Part shown: in pieces, positions 5,447-6,945 of the stretch
Layout: every line of letters begins with the position of its first letter
How positions within the stretch are numbered: the first letter of the stretch is position 1
DNA from: Negativicutes bacterium
Lineage (GTDB): Bacteria; Bacillota; Negativicutes; JAGOZY01
Assembly (NCBI GenBank): GCA_018058445.1
Contig: JAGOZY010000058.1
Span: forward strand, 1-6,945
Reading direction: 5' to 3'
DNA length: 6,945 nt
Notes under the pieces: model-generated
The model's database searches: none
What the model saw: only the letters and a program-made list of their open reading frames with translations
What the model was told of the DNA's origin: nothing
Translations under genes and position numbers: made by a program

Positions 5447-6945
5447 TTAGAATAGTAAGAAAGGTGCAATCAGAAGCGAAATAGTTCCTGCTACTTTGAT
5501 GAGCGGATTCATTGCCGGGCCAGAAGTATCTTTGAAAGGATCTCCTACGGTGTCTCCGATCACTGCTGCTGCATGAGCTGCAGTTCCTTTACCGCCCAGT
5601 TTACCTGTCTCAATGTATTTTTTCGCATTGTCCCATGCACCACCGGCATTCGCCATAAAGATTGCAAGGAGTACCCCAGCGACGGTAATACCAGCTAGGA
5701 ATCCAGCCAACGCTTTCGCTCCGAGAATAAATCCAACTGCAATTGGGGCAAGAACCGCCCAAAGACCCGGTACAATCATTTCCCTGATCGCAGCACGAGT
5801 ACTGATATCTACGCAGCTTGCATAGTCAGGACGGCCCGTTCCATCCATAATTCCTGGAATTTCGCGGAACTGACGGCGAACTTCCTCAATCATTTCAAAA
5901 GCAGCTTTTCCAACAGCTTCCATCGTTTGACCACAAACGAGGAATGGAACCACACCCCCTAAGAAAATACCGATAATTACATTCGGCTCCGTCAAGTTTA
6001 CATTTAATGAACCATTAACGAGTAACCCACTCAACACTGGGTTTTTTGCAACTTCTTCAGCAAAAGCAGCAAATAACGCCAACGCCGTGAGTGCTGCTGA
6101 ACCAATTGCAAAGCCTTTAGCAATCGCTGCTGTGGTATTTCCAACTGCATCGAGTTTATCTGTAATTAAACGAACCTCTGGGCCCAATTCAGCCATTTCA
6201 GCGATCCCACCCGCATTGTCTGCAACAGGACCAAAAGAATCGACTGCGACTACCATTGCGGCGGTACAGAGCATACCCATCGCCGCCATAGCAATTCCAT
6301 AAGTCCCAGCCATTGTATAGGAAACCCAAGTTGCTGCTGCAAAGACGAGCGTTGGCAGAAGCGTACTTTTAAGGCCCGTTGAAAGACCAGCGATCAAGTT
6401 CGTTGCAGGGCCAGTCAAAGAGGCTTCAGCAATAATTTGGGTCGGACGTTTTGCATGCGAAGTATAGTACTCCGTAATAATACCAATCAAAACATTCACG
6501 ACAAGACCGGCAATAATTGCAATAAAAATTCCGAATCCTTTACTGCCAAATAAATGGTTGGCAAGGAAATAAGCCAACACACCAGTAATGATATTCGTAC
6601 CCCAGAGCCCCATATTTAATGCTGCCTGAGGATCTCCATCTTCAGTCGTCCTGACAAAGAACGTACTGATGATCGACGCAAAGATTCCAATTGCTCCGAG
6701 AAGAAGTGGGAATAGCACTCCATTGATTCCATATAAATGATTCCCAATCAGCATCGCTGCGATCGCAGTGGCGCCATACGATTCAAATAAGTCGGCGCCC
6801 ATCCCAGCAGTGTCACCGACATTATCTCCAACGTTATCAGCGATAACAGCTGGATTACGTGGGTCATCTTCAGGAATTCCAGCTTCCACTTTACCAACGA
6901 GATCGGCCCCCACGTCTGCCGCTTTGGTGAAGATACCACCGCCGA
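5447..6945 (-). CDS. hppA: Membrane-bound ion-translocating pyrophosphatase, K+-dependent type, 5' end cut by window
   Basis: Integral membrane enzyme that couples pyrophosphate hydrolysis to pumping of Na+ or H+ out of the cytoplasm. The visible 498 C-terminal residues (family about 670-720) open with [31 protein letters not shown], the PPi/Mg2+ site, followed by [12 protein letters not shown] and GADLFESY. Later come [17 protein letters not shown], the catalytic AWDNAKK motif, and [21 protein letters not shown] near the end, separated by many hydrophobic helices. In [10 protein letters not shown] (268-277 of the fragment) alanine replaces the lysine of K+-independent enzymes, so K+ stimulation is expected. 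The Glu in FESY is placed as in Na+-pumping members, but this alone does not separate Na+ from H+ pumps. The coding frame is open to the right edge; the GTG at 6911-6913 is internal, not a start. It is transcribed separately from rplM. Confidence 0.95.
   Translation of the reverse strand, partial: GGGIFTKAADVGADLVGKVEAGIPEDDPRNPAVIADNVGDNVGDTAGMGADLFESYGATAIAAMLIGNHLYGINGVLFPLLLGAIGIFASIISTFFVRTTEDGDPQAALNMGLWGTNIITGVLAYFLANHLFGSKGFGIFIAIIAGLVVNVLIGIITEYYTSHAKRPTQIIAEASLTGPATNLIAGLSTGLKSTLLPTLVFAAATWVSYTMAGTYGIAMAAMGMLCTAAMVVAVDSFGPVADNAGGIAEMAELGPEVRLITDKLDAVGNTTAAIAKGFAIGSAALTALALFAAFAEEVAKNPVLSGLLVNGSLNVNLTEPNVIIGIFLGGVVPFLVCGQTMEAVGKAAFEMIEEVRRQFREIPGIMDGTGRPDYASCVDISTRAAIREMIVPGLWAVLAPIAVGFILGAKALAGFLAGITVAGVLLAIFMANAGGAWDNAKKYIETGKLGGKGTAAHAAAVIGDTVGDPFKDTSGPAMNPLIKVAGTISLLIAPFLLF

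Noticed and set aside
6911..6913. GTG as a possible hppA start giving a 488-residue protein.
   Set aside because: The ten codons upstream still encode the conserved [10 protein letters not shown] pyrophosphatase motif, so the gene continues beyond the window.
6748..6939. Overlapping minus-strand 63-residue frame at the right edge.
   Set aside because: It is another reading frame of the conserved hppA catalytic region, whose own frame is open to the window edge.
1..6945. Search for mobile elements, tRNA or rRNA genes, CRISPR arrays or defence genes.
   Set aside because: The window is almost fully used by recognisable housekeeping genes; the intergenic gaps hold only promoters, leader RNA and terminators, with no direct repeats or transposase-like sequence.

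Overview
The window looks like ordinary chromosomal DNA from a member of the Bacillota (Firmicutes), probably an anaerobe of the Clostridia/Negativicutes/Erysipelotrichia kind; I cannot name a genus. The clues are strong AGGAGG-type ribosome binding sites, sigma-A type promoters (one a perfect TTGACA-17-TATAAT), an rplM leader resembling the L13 leader of Gram-positive bacteria, AT-rich intergenic DNA, and a membrane pyrophosphatase with the K+-dependent signature. Arginine is often encoded by CGA, even in rpsI. No phage, transposon, CRISPR or toxin-type genes are visible.

Layout. Positions 3374 down to 1 (minus strand) hold an apparent operon argG-argH-ilvE: the last two steps of arginine synthesis (argininosuccinate synthase and lyase, genes overlapping) followed 36 bases later by a class IV aminotransferase of the branched-chain type, cut by the window edge. 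The argG promoter contains an ARG-box-like operator in its -35/spacer region, so arginine repression by ArgR is likely. A second promoter-like element at the 3' end of argH could transcribe ilvE separately. Divergent from argG, on the plus strand at 3518-4294, is a stand-alone peptidoglycan glycosyltransferase (GT51) with its own promoter and terminator. It converges on the ribosomal operon rplM-rpsI (minus, 5238-4389), which has its own terminator, a consensus promoter and a structured leader RNA. From 5447 to the right edge, on the minus strand, lies the 3' three-quarters or so of hppA, an ion-pumping membrane pyrophosphatase, with its own terminator.

All genes are housekeeping functions: amino acid synthesis, wall synthesis, translation and membrane energetics. 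I find no previously undescribed system. The points most worth a second look are regulatory: the operator filling the argG promoter spacer, the competing hairpins in the rplM leader, and the possible internal promoter for ilvE. Every stretch without a gene is shorter than about 210 bases and is accounted for by promoters, leader RNA or terminators.
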